Positions 1-7,315 of a stretch of DNA of 10,223 nucleotides are shown piece after piece. Below the pieces are notes generated by a model. It had not been told where the DNA came from. It saw only the letters and a program-made list of their open reading frames with translations, and searched no databases. The DNA is from Flavobacteriales bacterium. GTDB taxonomy: Bacteria > Bacteroidota > Bacteroidia > NORP154. Made by a program: the position numbers and the translations under genes. Within the stretch, counting starts at the first letter, position 1. Each line of letters starts with the position of its first letter. The stretch spans positions 1 to 10,223 of the forward strand of contig DTSC01000233.1 in NCBI GenBank assembly GCA_012965625.1, written 5' to 3'.

Positions 1-742
1 GTGTGCAGATTGCCCTTACTGAAGCAGCCCCCTTATCCATCATCATTTGAGAAGACATACACAGCGTTCCGGCCGTGTCAATAATATCATCAATCAGGAC
101 AATATTTTTGCCTTTAACATCTCCAATTACGCTCATATCTGAGATTTCATTGGCTTTTTTTCGTTGTTTGTAACAGATAACAAGGTCAGAGTTTAAATGC
201 TTGGCGTAAGCATTTGCCCTTCTGGTTCCTCCTGTATCAGGTGATGCCATCGTCAGTTTGTCAACACCTAAATGTTCCAGATAAGGAATGAAAATTGCCG
301 ATGCAAATAAATGATCTACTGGAACATCAAAGAAACCTTGAATTTGGTCAGCATGAAGATCCATGGTCATTATTCTGGTTATTCCTGCAGCAGTCAATAA
401 ATTTGCAATAAGCTTTGCGCCAATAGCAACTCTTGGGTTGTCTTTTCTATCCTGCCTGGCAAAACCATAATAGGGTATAACGGCAACAATTTGATTGGCA
501 GAAGCCCTTTTTGCCGCATCTATTAAAAGGAGCAATTCAAATATATTTTCAGTGGGGGGAAATGTTGATTGGATAATAAAAACATCACAGCCCCTAACGG
601 TCTCAGTAATTCTGGGCTGGAATTCACCGTCACTAAAACGCATCACATCCAGGGTGCCTAATTCTTTTCCATAAGAAGCAGCAATTGATTGAGCCAGTTC
701 ATGTGATGCTGAACCAGCAAAGAATTTAATTCCAGCTGTCAT
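1..742 (-). CDS. prs: Ribose-phosphate pyrophosphokinase (PRPP synthase), 3' end cut by window
   Basis: This cytosolic enzyme transfers pyrophosphate from ATP to ribose 5-phosphate, making PRPP for purine, pyrimidine, NAD, histidine and tryptophan synthesis. I translated 247 codons from the ATG at 742-740 with no stop before the left edge. The family is usually about 310 residues, so roughly 65 C-terminal residues lie outside. Visible family motifs are RFSDGE (residues 35-40), the ATP-binding stretch YYGFARQDRK (91-100), DLHADQIQGFFD with the conserved His130 (128-139), SPDTGG (167-172), and the PRPP-binding loop VLIDDIIDTAGT (215-226). All key residues seen are intact. The sequence AGGGA lies a few bases before the ATG and supports this start. 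The gene is divergent from the tRNA and deaminase. Identification is near certain from the motifs; the missing end cannot be judged. Confidence 0.97.
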   Translation of the reverse strand, partial: MTAGIKFFAGSASHELAQSIAASYGKELGTLDVMRFSDGEFQPRITETVRGCDVFIIQSTFPPTENIFELLLLIDAAKRASANQIVAVIPYYGFARQDRKDNPRVAIGAKLIANLLTAAGITRIMTMDLHADQIQGFFDVPVDHLFASAIFIPYLEHLGVDKLTMASPDTGGTRRANAYAKHLNSDLVICYKQRKKANEISDMSVIGDVKGKNIVLIDDIIDTAGTLCMSSQMMMDKGAASVRAICT

Positions 743-794
743 ATTTCCCTAGGTTGTTAGCTCTGGGCTGATATTTAATAAAATTAAAGGGATG

Positions 795-830
795 CAAAGT
801 TAATACTTTAAAATTGGAATTTAAAGACAA
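795..830 (-). promoter_or_regulatory. Candidate Bacteroidota-type promoter for prs
   Basis: Read on the minus strand, 802-795 is TAACTTTG, a perfect match to the Bacteroidota -7 consensus TAnnTTTG. It lies about 50 nt before the prs start codon. The only TTG that could act as the -33 element is at 830-828, giving a 25-nt spacer, longer than the usual 17-23. The -7 match is seen directly; promoter activity is inferred. Confidence 0.35.
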
Positions 831-861
831 TAGTATGATTATCATTTTAGGCATTTTCTCT

Positions 862-892
862 TTTGTGATGAGGAAACAAATCTATAATTTCG
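862..892 (+). promoter_or_regulatory. Candidate promoter for tRNA-Leu
   Basis: TTTG at 862-865 is followed after 19 nt by TAATTTCG at 885-892. The second element matches the Bacteroidota -7 consensus TAnnTTTG with one mismatch, and the spacing is in the usual range. Transcription would start around 899, only about six bases before the mature tRNA 5' end at 905, which suits a tRNA gene with a short leader. Confidence 0.5.
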
Positions 893-904
893 CTGCGCAA
901 TATT

Positions 905-989
905 GCCGAAGTGGCGGAATTGGTAGACGCGCACGACTCAAAATCGTGTTCTTTCGGGAGTGAGGGTTCGATTCCCTCCTTCGGCACCA
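905..989 (+). tRNA. tRNA-Leu (anticodon CAA)
   Basis: An 85-nt class II tRNA that reads UUG leucine codons. The acceptor stem GCCGAAG (905-911) pairs perfectly with CTTCGGC (979-985), followed by discriminator A986 and an encoded CCA (987-989). The D-arm has the typical GGTAGACGC stretch. The anticodon stem CACGA/TCGTG encloses the loop CTCAAAA, which places CAA at 939-941. A long variable arm follows, as expected for leucine tRNAs, and the T arm is GAGGG-TTCGATT-CCCTC. It stands alone, with no other tRNA nearby. All standard elements are intact. Confidence 0.97.
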
Positions 990-1132
990 GATTAATTTTG
1001 ATTAATCACTATGTTTAAAACATATTTGCCTACAGAGATTATTCTTGGATTTTATAGGCAACGTATTTAATTGTTCTGCGTTATACATAAGCATTAACAC
1101 CCTGAGTCTTTCCTAAATAGGCACCTTATAAT
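990..1132 (+). other. Intergenic leader of the deaminase-protease pair, with an inverted repeat
   Basis: This 143-nt AT-rich gap separates the tRNA from the deaminase. At 993-1000 it has TAATTTTG, which matches the Bacteroidota -7 consensus, but no convincing -33 partner; that would fall inside the tRNA. A perfect 7-bp inverted repeat, TTGCCTA at 1026-1032 and TAGGCAA at 1055-1061, encloses 22 nt and could form a hairpin in the leader RNA. It has no T-run behind it, so it does not look like a terminator. No open frame or known RNA family was recognised. Confidence 0.3.
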
Positions 1133-1603
1133 ATGAATGATAAAGAAAAACCGAGCTTTGATGATATCTATATTGATTTGGCAGTGAATTTGTCTAAGCG
1201 CTCTCATTGTGTTAAAATGAAGGTTGGTGCTGTTATCACAAAGGATACTCGTATTGTGTCACTAGGATATAATGGCCCTCCTTCAGGGACTCATAATTGT
1301 GATATAGAATGGCCTGTAGAGGGTTGTCCCAGAAGTAGTAAAGGCAGCTGTTCGTTGGCATTACATGCTGAAGAGAATGCCATTTTATATGCTGCTAAGA
1401 ATAAGGTTGATTTACAGGGAGCCACCCTTTATATTACCTTGTCACCATGCCTCCCTTGTGCAAGGATGGTCTTTACCTCTGGAATTAAGCAAGTTTACTT
1501 TTTGAATTCCTATGCAGAATATAAGGGGCAGGAAACAGAAGAAGGGATAGAATTTTTGGAGAGATTTGGAGTTATTGTTAGCAGGTTAACTAAGAAAGTT
1601 TAG
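1133..1603 (+). CDS. Deoxycytidylate (dCMP) deaminase family protein
   Basis: A zinc-dependent cytosolic deaminase of the CDA fold, 156 residues, a normal length for the family. It most likely converts dCMP to dUMP, feeding thymidylate synthesis. The catalytic zinc signature is complete: HAEE at 78-81 supplies the zinc ligand His78 and the proton-shuttling Glu80, and SPCLPC at 104-109 supplies ligands Cys106 and Cys109. Additional cysteines and histidines (His25, Cys26, His54, Cys56, Cys65, Cys73) fit the extra structural zinc site known in dCMP deaminases and the related ComEB proteins. The GYNGPPSG stretch at 45-52 is typical of the dCMP rather than the tRNA-adenosine branch. There is no strong Shine-Dalgarno before the ATG. 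The protease gene begins 29 nt after the stop, suggesting one transcript. Whether dCTP or dTTP regulates it cannot be read here. Confidence 0.93.
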   Translation: MNDKEKPSFDDIYIDLAVNLSKRSHCVKMKVGAVITKDTRIVSLGYNGPPSGTHNCDIEWPVEGCPRSSKGSCSLALHAEENAILYAAKNKVDLQGATLYITLSPCLPCARMVFTSGIKQVYFLNSYAEYKGQETEEGIEFLERFGVIVSRLTKKV

Positions 1604-1632
1604 GAATTAATTATATAACGACTCTTGTATTA

Positions 1633-3276
1633 ATGGCTGAACGCAAAAATAAAATATATTTATTTCTTCCAATTTTATTAGGTATTGCCGTTGCTGGAGG
1701 GGTATTTATAGGGTCACGTTATAATTTGCTTTCTGGCGAAGCACAAATGTTTGGGCTTAATATTGGAAAATTCAATAAGGTAAATGATGTATTAAATTAT
1801 GTCCTTGAGGAGTATGTCGATCCGGTGAACAGGGAAGACCTTATTGAGGGTTCGCTAGTAGCAGTGTTGAAAGATCTTGACCCTCATTCATCTTATATTC
1901 CACCTAGAGATTTATCTTCATATAATGAGCCACTGGAAGGCAACTTTGATGGAATAGGGATTGAATTCAATATTATAAATGATACCATTGTAGTAATCAG
2001 CCCAATAGCTGGAGGGCCATCAGAAGCACTTGGTATAGAGGCTGGAGACAGGATTGTAAAAATAGAAGGAGAGGTCGTTGCAGGTGTAGGGTTCACCAAT
2101 AAGGATGCTATCAATCTGTTACGAGGAGCTAGAGGAACTCTTGTGGAAGTGAGTATTTCAAGAAGAGGTACTACAGCGATTATTGATTATAAAATTTTAA
2201 GGGGAGAAATTCCGATCCATAGTGTTGATGTCGCCTATATGCTAGAAGATTCGATTGGTTATATTAAGATTAATAGATTTTCTGCTAATACTTTTGACGA
2301 ATACAAGGAAGCATTTAACTCTTTGCCACGCAGTAAGCTTAAAGGCATGGTTTTAGATCTTCGTGGAAACCCCGGAGGCTATCTGACCGCTTCTATTAAG
2401 CTTGCTGATGAGTTTTTGGAGAATAATAGAATGATTGTTTATACGGAAGGAAAATCACATCCCCATGCCCCATATTATTCCACTGAACAAGGTGCCTTTA
2501 AAAATGGGCGGCTGGTTGTTTTAATTGATGAGGGGGCGGCCTCAGCTAGCGAGATTGTTGCGGGGGCTTTGCAAGATAATGACCGTGGCATAATTATGGG
2601 ACGTCGCTCTTTTGGCAAGGGGCTGGTTCAGGAGCAATTTAACTTTCCTGACGGTTCTGCCGTAAGATTAACGATTGCAAGGTATTACACGCCAACTGGC
2701 AGATGTATTCAGCGTTCTTATGATAAAGGCCTTGAAGCGTATTATTATGAAATTTATAAGCGTTATGGTGAAGAAGGGTTGATTAATATGGACAGCTCCT
2801 ATTTTGCAGACTCGTTGAGGTTTGTTACTCCAGGTGGAAAAACCGTTTATGGTGGTGGGGGTATTATGCCTGATGTTTTGGTTAGGCTGGATACTGCGGG
2901 AAAATCTAATTATCTTAGAAAAATTTTAAATCAGGGGTTAATAAGAATGTTTGCTTTTGACTATACGGATAAAAACAGAAAGCAATTATCTGAGATAAAA
3001 GATCTTGCTGCATTTGATAGAATTATAAAGGTAGACAAGAAATTATTGGAAGAATTTCAAGAATTTGCCTATAGTAAAGGGGTAGCAGTAGATGAACCAG
3101 GATTCAAAGTGTCTGAGCATTTAATTGTTCAAAGAATTAAAGTGTTAATTGCTAAAAACTTATTTGGCAATATGGGGTTATATCCTGTATTAAACAGAAC
3201 TGACAAGGATGTACTTACTGCAATTAAGTACATTAATCAAAAGGAGCATAGTCCTTTGGCTAATATGGTGCCATAA
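1633..3276 (+). CDS. S41 family C-terminal processing peptidase, membrane-anchored
   Basis: A 547-residue serine protease of the CtpA/Prc type, which trims or degrades periplasmic and envelope proteins from their C-termini. An uncleaved N-terminal membrane anchor is visible at about residues 8-27, putting the rest in the periplasm. A PDZ domain covers roughly 95-180 (SPIAGGPSEALGIEAGDRI at 123-141 is the core), followed by the S41 catalytic domain with LDLRGNPGG at 241-249. The Ser-Lys dyad is intact: Ser304 in GAASASE and Lys329 in SFGKG, 25 residues apart as in E. coli Prc and plant-type CtpA. A C-terminal extension beyond about 450, mainly helical and charged, gives a total length similar to other Bacteroidota members. 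It starts 29 nt after the deaminase and ends at the terminator hairpin. The physiological substrate is not evident. The family call is very secure; a specific gene name would be a guess. Confidence 0.95.
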   Translation: MAERKNKIYLFLPILLGIAVAGGVFIGSRYNLLSGEAQMFGLNIGKFNKVNDVLNYVLEEYVDPVNREDLIEGSLVAVLKDLDPHSSYIPPRDLSSYNEPLEGNFDGIGIEFNIINDTIVVISPIAGGPSEALGIEAGDRIVKIEGEVVAGVGFTNKDAINLLRGARGTLVEVSISRRGTTAIIDYKILRGEIPIHSVDVAYMLEDSIGYIKINRFSANTFDEYKEAFNSLPRSKLKGMVLDLRGNPGGYLTASIKLADEFLENNRMIVYTEGKSHPHAPYYSTEQGAFKNGRLVVLIDEGAASASEIVAGALQDNDRGIIMGRRSFGKGLVQEQFNFPDGSAVRLTIARYYTPTGRCIQRSYDKGLEAYYYEIYKRYGEEGLINMDSSYFADSLRFVTPGGKTVYGGGGIMPDVLVRLDTAGKSNYLRKILNQGLIRMFAFDYTDKNRKQLSEIKDLAAFDRIIKVDKKLLEEFQEFAYSKGVAVDEPGFKVSEHLIVQRIKVLIAKNLFGNMGLYPVLNRTDKDVLTAIKYINQKEHSPLANMVP

Positions 3277-3279
3277 AAA

Positions 3280-3307
3280 AAAGGGGTTCGGTATTCCGAA
3301 CCCCTTT
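3280..3307. terminator. Bidirectional intrinsic terminator between convergent genes
   Basis: A perfect 12-bp stem, AAAGGGGTTCGG (3280-3291) with CCGAACCCCTTT (3296-3307), and a TATT loop. It begins four bases after the protease stop codon. On the minus strand it is followed by a run of eight T (3282-3275), so it is a textbook terminator for the lipoprotein gene. On the plus strand the T-run is only three bases before AATC, so it is probably weaker but still usable for the deaminase-protease transcript. Confidence 0.9.
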
Positions 3308-3334
3308 AATCATTTTGAAGCTTTGAATAAATAA

Positions 3335-3676
3335 TTATCCTTCAGCTCCAGCATCCGCTTCTTCTTCGTCTGAGTGATCATGACCGTCGTCGCCTTCTTC
3401 ATGGCTATGACATGCATCAGAACATGTATGGCCTTTCTCACCACATGCATGATGACATGCTTCTTCAGTGCATTTGTCATTGCATACATGCTCAGCGAGC
3501 TCTTCACTTGCTTCTTCAGTAGCTGCTTCTTCAGTAGCTGCTTCTTCAGTAGCTGCTTCTTCAGTAACTGCTTCTTCAGTAGCCGCTTCTTCAGTAGTAG
3601 CTTCAGTTTCGCCACCTCCACAAGCTACAAAAGTGAACATTCCTGCAGCGAAAAGTAATAAATATACCTTTTTCAT
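3335..3676 (-). CDS. Small acidic repeat lipoprotein with Cys/His-rich, probably metal-binding tail
   Basis: No named family was recognised. I chose the ATG at 3676-3674 (113 residues) because it begins a classic lipoprotein signal: MKK, a hydrophobic stretch to residue 18, and the lipobox FVAC with lipidated Cys19. An in-frame ATG 11 codons upstream would add a charged extension before the signal. After a GGG linker, residues 26-56 are tandem five-residue repeats of the type TEEAA. Residues 63-92 hold three CX3C pairs (Cys65/69, 74/78, 85/89) mixed with His63, 75, 76, 83, 90 and 92. An acidic tail with His99 and His101 ends the protein. Six Cys and eight His in about 40 residues suggest binding of soft or transition metal ions at the cell envelope; this is inference. 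It lies downstream of the RND permease on the same strand, has a candidate promoter of its own, and ends at a strong terminator. Confidence 0.8.
   Translation of the reverse strand: MKKVYLLLFAAGMFTFVACGGGETEATTEEAATEEAVTEEAATEEAATEEAATEEASEELAEHVCNDKCTEEACHHACGEKGHTCSDACHSHEEGDDGHDHSDEEEADAGAEG
3511..3600 (-). repeat. Six tandem 15-bp repeats inside the lipoprotein gene
   Basis: Six head-to-tail copies with plus-strand consensus CTTCTTCAGTAGCTG. The copies start at 3511, 3526, 3541, 3556, 3571 and 3586; the first three are identical and the others differ at one to three bases. A partial copy continues at 3601. On the coding strand each unit encodes five residues of the TEEAA type. As 15 is a multiple of three, gain or loss of units would keep the reading frame. 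The array also creates long spurious open frames on both strands. Confidence 0.95.
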
Positions 3677-3737
3677 TAGTGTGTGTTTTTGTGTCCGTTT
3701 ATTGGGCACGGTTAATTTAAATTGAATTCAATGGGTG

Positions 3738-3765
3738 CAAATGTAAATAAATTAACTAACCCAAA
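3738..3765 (-). promoter_or_regulatory. Candidate promoter for the Cys/His-rich lipoprotein gene
   Basis: Read on the minus strand, TACATTTG at 3745-3738 is a perfect TAnnTTTG -7 element and TTTG at 3765-3762 a possible -33 element. The spacer is 16 nt, just under the usual 17-23. The predicted transcript would begin near 3731, leaving a leader of about 55 nt before the ATG at 3676. It suggests the lipoprotein need not depend on read-through from the efflux operon. Confidence 0.45.
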
Positions 3766-3826
3766 GTGTAATCTGGAATGTTTTTTTTAAAGTTTTTAAA
3801 GAATAGTGATGCGTATTAAATACTAT

Positions 3827-6800
3827 TTAACTTGTTAGTTTGTGTTTCAGCCTATAAATAAGAAAATACATCACCGGTACGATTACAAGCGTAAGAAAAG
3901 TTGCAAAACTTAACCCAAAAATTACTGTCCATGCAATTGGGCCCCAAAAAATAACATTGTCACCACCAAAAAATATTTGTGGATCAAATGCTGTAAATAA
4001 GGTATAAAAATTAATATTCAATCCAATTGCCAGAGGTAATAATCCTAAAATAGTCGTTATTGCTGTTAGCAATACCGGCCTTAACCTAGTTTTTCCACCT
4101 TCAATAATACAGTCTCTAAAATCATTAAGAGGTAATATTATATTCTCCTTTGAATCATCGGTATTATGAGATAATTCTTCCTTTTTCCTCTCTATCAAAA
4201 GATTGGTGAAATCAAGTAGCACGATAGCATTGTTCACAACAACTCCAGCAAGTGAAATTATTCCAATCATAGTCATTATTATTATGAAATCCATTTGAAA
4301 GATCACCAAGCCCATTAAAACTCCGATAAGGCTAAATAAGACTGATGTTACAATTATAAAGGGAGTAATTGCAGAATTGAACTGAGAAACCATGATTAAA
4401 AAGATCAGGAATACGGCAACCATAAGTGCTTTGCTGAGGAAACCCATCTCTTTAGCCTGATCTTCTTGCTCTCCAGCAAACTTTATTTTATATCCAGAAG
4501 GTAACCTGAAATCCTGTAAAGCTCGTTTGATATTATCTACAGTTTCAGTTGGATTATACCCAACTTCAACATTTGAGTCAATTGTTACAACCCGGTTAAG
4601 GTTTTTTCGCTTTACTGCACTGAATGTGGAACTTTTTCGTGCTATAGCTACAGCAGATATTGGCACTTGCCTGATTTTTCCTGTTATTTGATCTCTAAAA
4701 GTAATTCTTTGGTTCATTAGTGTCTCCTGGTTGTGTCGGAAGTTCTCTTGAAAGCGTATATTGATAGGGTAATCATCTTCACCCTCTTTATATTTTGACA
4801 CTTCCTTCCCGAAAATAGCAGTTCTTATTGCAGAGCCAATTTGACCACTGGATAAATTTAATCTTCTTGCTTTTGCCCTGTCTATCTCAATTATTAATTC
4901 AGGTTTACCTAAGTCAACATCCAGCTTCAGCTCTTCAATTCCTGCTATATTATTTCGGTTAATGAAGTTTTTGATTCTTTCAGAGTAAACAATTAAAGAA
5001 TCATAGTTTTTTCCAGTGATTTCAATTTTGATTGGTTTCCCCCTGGGTGGGCCGGCCTCATCCTTATCTGCAGTAACCTGCGCACCCGGATATTTGTGCC
5101 TAACAGCCTCTCTAATTTCTTCTAAAACATTTTTGGTGCTTACGCCTCTTCTGTTTTGGAAATCAACAAAGGACACCTGCACACGTCCTTTATGAGGGGT
5201 GTTACCCATTATCGGACCTCTTGAAGGATCGCTAGTGCCTTCTCCTACTTGCGCAATAATTGATTCTACCAAATAGTTGTCTTCTATTGATTTCCCATTA
5301 TAGGATGAAGTGTCGATGTATTTTGTAAGTAAATTTATTACATCTTGTTCAATTAATTTGGTAAGCTTATTGGTAGATTCTATGTCTGTTCCTATTGGTT
5401 TTTCAATAAATATGTTAACATATTTTGGTTCATTTATAGGGAAGAATTCAACTTTGGGTGTAAAGATTCCAATAAGCACGAATGAAAGAACTAAAAGTGC
5501 GATAGTGCCAAAGAATAAAACGATGGGTTTTGAACCTGTTAACGCCATACTAAGCATGGATTTATACTTGCGATCAAGAGTGGGAATCACCTTGCTCTGA
5601 AAAACAAGGGATGCCGGATGTAAAATATATATGTTTAAAAGGATGATGACACCTGCAGCCAAGAGTAAGTTAGCCAGGGCAAATGTTTTGAAAAAGTAAA
5701 AAAAGATTGAAATTCCGATCAGGATTAATGCCTTTTTAAATGCTTTGTGTTTATTGATTTTATGATTGCCTGCTCTCATCCATACGGCAGTTAGAACTGG
5801 GTTGATCACAAGTGCGACAAATAGTGAAGAACCAAGCACAATGATCAAGGTGATTGGCAGGAACTTCATAAATTCTCCCATCATGCCTGGCCAAAAGGCT
5901 AAGGAAATAAATGCTGCTAAGGTGGTTGCTGTTGAGCTTATTATTGGCAAAGCTACTTCCCCTACGCCCTTTTTAGCAGCTTGTATTGGGGGGAACCCTT
6001 CGTCCATTAGTCTATATATGTTTTCAACGACCACAATTCCATTATCAACCAGCATTCCAAGTGCTAGAATAAGCGAGAATAGGACCATTAAATTTAAGGT
6101 AACACCCATGGCTCCAAGAATCATAAAGGCCATAAACATGGAAAGGGGAATAGCAGTGCCAACAAACAAGGCATTTCTCAAACCCAGGAAGAAAAGCAAA
6201 ACCAATACTACCAGAATTACACCAGAAATAATACTGTTTTCCAAATTGCTGACCTGGCTTCTAGTCATATCACTCTGGTCATTTGTAATTGAAATATCGA
6301 GGGTTTCAGGAAATTCGGTTTTTTTTGCTTCCGAGATAATCTCATTTATCTTGATAGAAGTCTCAATAAGGTTAGCACCTGCCCGTTTAATAACGTCCAG
6401 CATGACTACAGGTTTTTGAAATTCCCTGGCATAGCTCTTTCGTTCTTCAAAATCAAAGGTTACTTCAGCTATCTCCTTTAGGTGGACAATGTTGAATTTT
6501 TCTCTTTTTACCACCACATTTTTTATTTCCTCTATAGAAGTAAATTCTCCAATTACACGGACTGTCCTTCTGAATTCGTCAACAAGAATATCTCCACCGG
6601 AAACACTCATGTTTTCAAAAGCTATGGCATTTTCAATGTCTTGGAAACTAATTTCAGTGGCTTCCATTTTATGAATATTGACATTGATCTTCACTTCCTT
6701 TTCCTGAACTCCACGTATATCTACTTTTGAAATGTCTGAGATGAGTTCAATTTTATCCTCTAGATATGTTGCGTATTTTTTCAGTTGGTCAATTGAAAAG

Positions 6801-7279
6801 TCACCAGATAAATTGATGTTCATTATTGGAAACTCAGAAAAATTCATCTCAAAAATATTTGGATCAGCGGGAAGATCATCCGGAATATCCTTATTGCTTT
6901 TCGCTCTGTCTACGGCATCCTTAACTTTCCTTAATGCTTCTGAGGGCTCCATTTCAAAATCAAATTCTACAATAATAGTAGAGTAACCATGGATACATGT
7001 TGAATTGATATTATCAACTCCAGAAATTGTGTTGATCTCCTTTTCTAAGGGTCTGGTTATAAGTTTTTCTATATCCAATGGCGAATTGCCTGGATATGCA
7101 GTTCCAACATAGATGGTTGGTATTACTAAGTCCGGAAAGGTGGCTTTAGGCATTGACCTATAGGCCATGATGCCGGCGATAATAATGATTGCCGTAATTA
7201 CAAAAACGGTATTTCTGTTATTTACTGCAAAAGTAGATAATGGAAATTCCCTTATACTTTCCCTTTGTTTTAGATCCAT
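3827..7279 (-). CDS. AcrB-like RND efflux permease (inner membrane pump subunit)
   Basis: A 1150-residue proton-driven pump of the resistance-nodulation-division superfamily. It exports substrates from the periplasm or inner membrane through the fusion protein and outer membrane channel encoded upstream. TM1 lies at about 24-40, the first porter region at 42-335, TM2-6 at about 345-500, the second periplasmic porter region at about 610-930, and the last membrane bundle at 948-1142. The signatures GMLVDNGIVVVENIYR (408-423) in TM4 and GGKTRLRPVLLT (1061-1072) are typical. The AcrB proton-relay positions differ: Asp412 is kept, the second Asp is Asn413, and the TM10 Lys is Asn1016. Residues about 514-553 contain two extra hydrophobic segments absent from AcrB. 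The ATG at 7279 is 36 nt after the fusion protein stop. The sequence fits the HAE-type drug/lipid branch better than metal pumps, but the substrate is unknown. No terminator follows closely. Confidence 0.95.
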   Translation of the reverse strand: MDLKQRESIREFPLSTFAVNNRNTVFVITAIIIIAGIMAYRSMPKATFPDLVIPTIYVGTAYPGNSPLDIEKLITRPLEKEINTISGVDNINSTCIHGYSTIIVEFDFEMEPSEALRKVKDAVDRAKSNKDIPDDLPADPNIFEMNFSEFPIMNINLSGDFSIDQLKKYATYLEDKIELISDISKVDIRGVQEKEVKINVNIHKMEATEISFQDIENAIAFENMSVSGGDILVDEFRRTVRVIGEFTSIEEIKNVVVKREKFNIVHLKEIAEVTFDFEERKSYAREFQKPVVMLDVIKRAGANLIETSIKINEIISEAKKTEFPETLDISITNDQSDMTRSQVSNLENSIISGVILVVLVLLFFLGLRNALFVGTAIPLSMFMAFMILGAMGVTLNLMVLFSLILALGMLVDNGIVVVENIYRLMDEGFPPIQAAKKGVGEVALPIISSTATTLAAFISLAFWPGMMGEFMKFLPITLIIVLGSSLFVALVINPVLTAVWMRAGNHKINKHKAFKKALILIGISIFFYFFKTFALANLLLAAGVIILLNIYILHPASLVFQSKVIPTLDRKYKSMLSMALTGSKPIVLFFGTIALLVLSFVLIGIFTPKVEFFPINEPKYVNIFIEKPIGTDIESTNKLTKLIEQDVINLLTKYIDTSSYNGKSIEDNYLVESIIAQVGEGTSDPSRGPIMGNTPHKGRVQVSFVDFQNRRGVSTKNVLEEIREAVRHKYPGAQVTADKDEAGPPRGKPIKIEITGKNYDSLIVYSERIKNFINRNNIAGIEELKLDVDLGKPELIIEIDRAKARRLNLSSGQIGSAIRTAIFGKEVSKYKEGEDDYPINIRFQENFRHNQETLMNQRITFRDQITGKIRQVPISAVAIARKSSTFSAVKRKNLNRVVTIDSNVEVGYNPTETVDNIKRALQDFRLPSGYKIKFAGEQEDQAKEMGFLSKALMVAVFLIFLIMVSQFNSAITPFIIVTSVLFSLIGVLMGLVIFQMDFIIIMTMIGIISLAGVVVNNAIVLLDFTNLLIERKKEELSHNTDDSKENIILPLNDFRDCIIEGGKTRLRPVLLTAITTILGLLPLAIGLNINFYTLFTAFDPQIFFGGDNVIFWGPIAWTVIFGLSFATFLTLVIVPVMYFLIYRLKHKLTS

Positions 7280-7315
7280 TATAACCTGCGTTTGCTTTTG
7301 GCCGGATATATTATC

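Noticed and set aside
3511..3600. Possible CRISPR array
   Set aside because: The units are 15 bp, directly adjacent with no spacers, and encode a protein repeat in frame.
3310..3725. Several overlapping open frames on both strands, including a Lys/Leu repeat protein and Ser/Phe/Cys-rich peptides
   Set aside because: They are frame shadows of the 15-bp repeat array. Only the minus-strand frame starting at 3676 has a signal peptide, a lipobox and a sensible repeat and domain layout.
3816..3830. AT-only palindrome (TTAAATA-C-TATTTAA) over the permease stop codon as a terminator
   Set aside because: It has no GC in the arms, only a one-base centre, and no T-run after it on the minus strand.
5766..6419. 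217-codon plus-strand open frame
   Set aside because: It lies wholly antisense to the conserved membrane core of the RND permease, has no recognisable domain, and its composition is what the opposite strand of hydrophobic codons gives.
3335..7279. Heavy-metal (CusA/CzcA-type) efflux system, suggested by the neighbouring Cys/His-rich lipoprotein
   Set aside because: The TM4 region of the permease resembles drug/lipid-type pumps rather than the metal-pump pattern, and the adaptor shows no obvious Met- or His-rich metal site. The association remains unproven.
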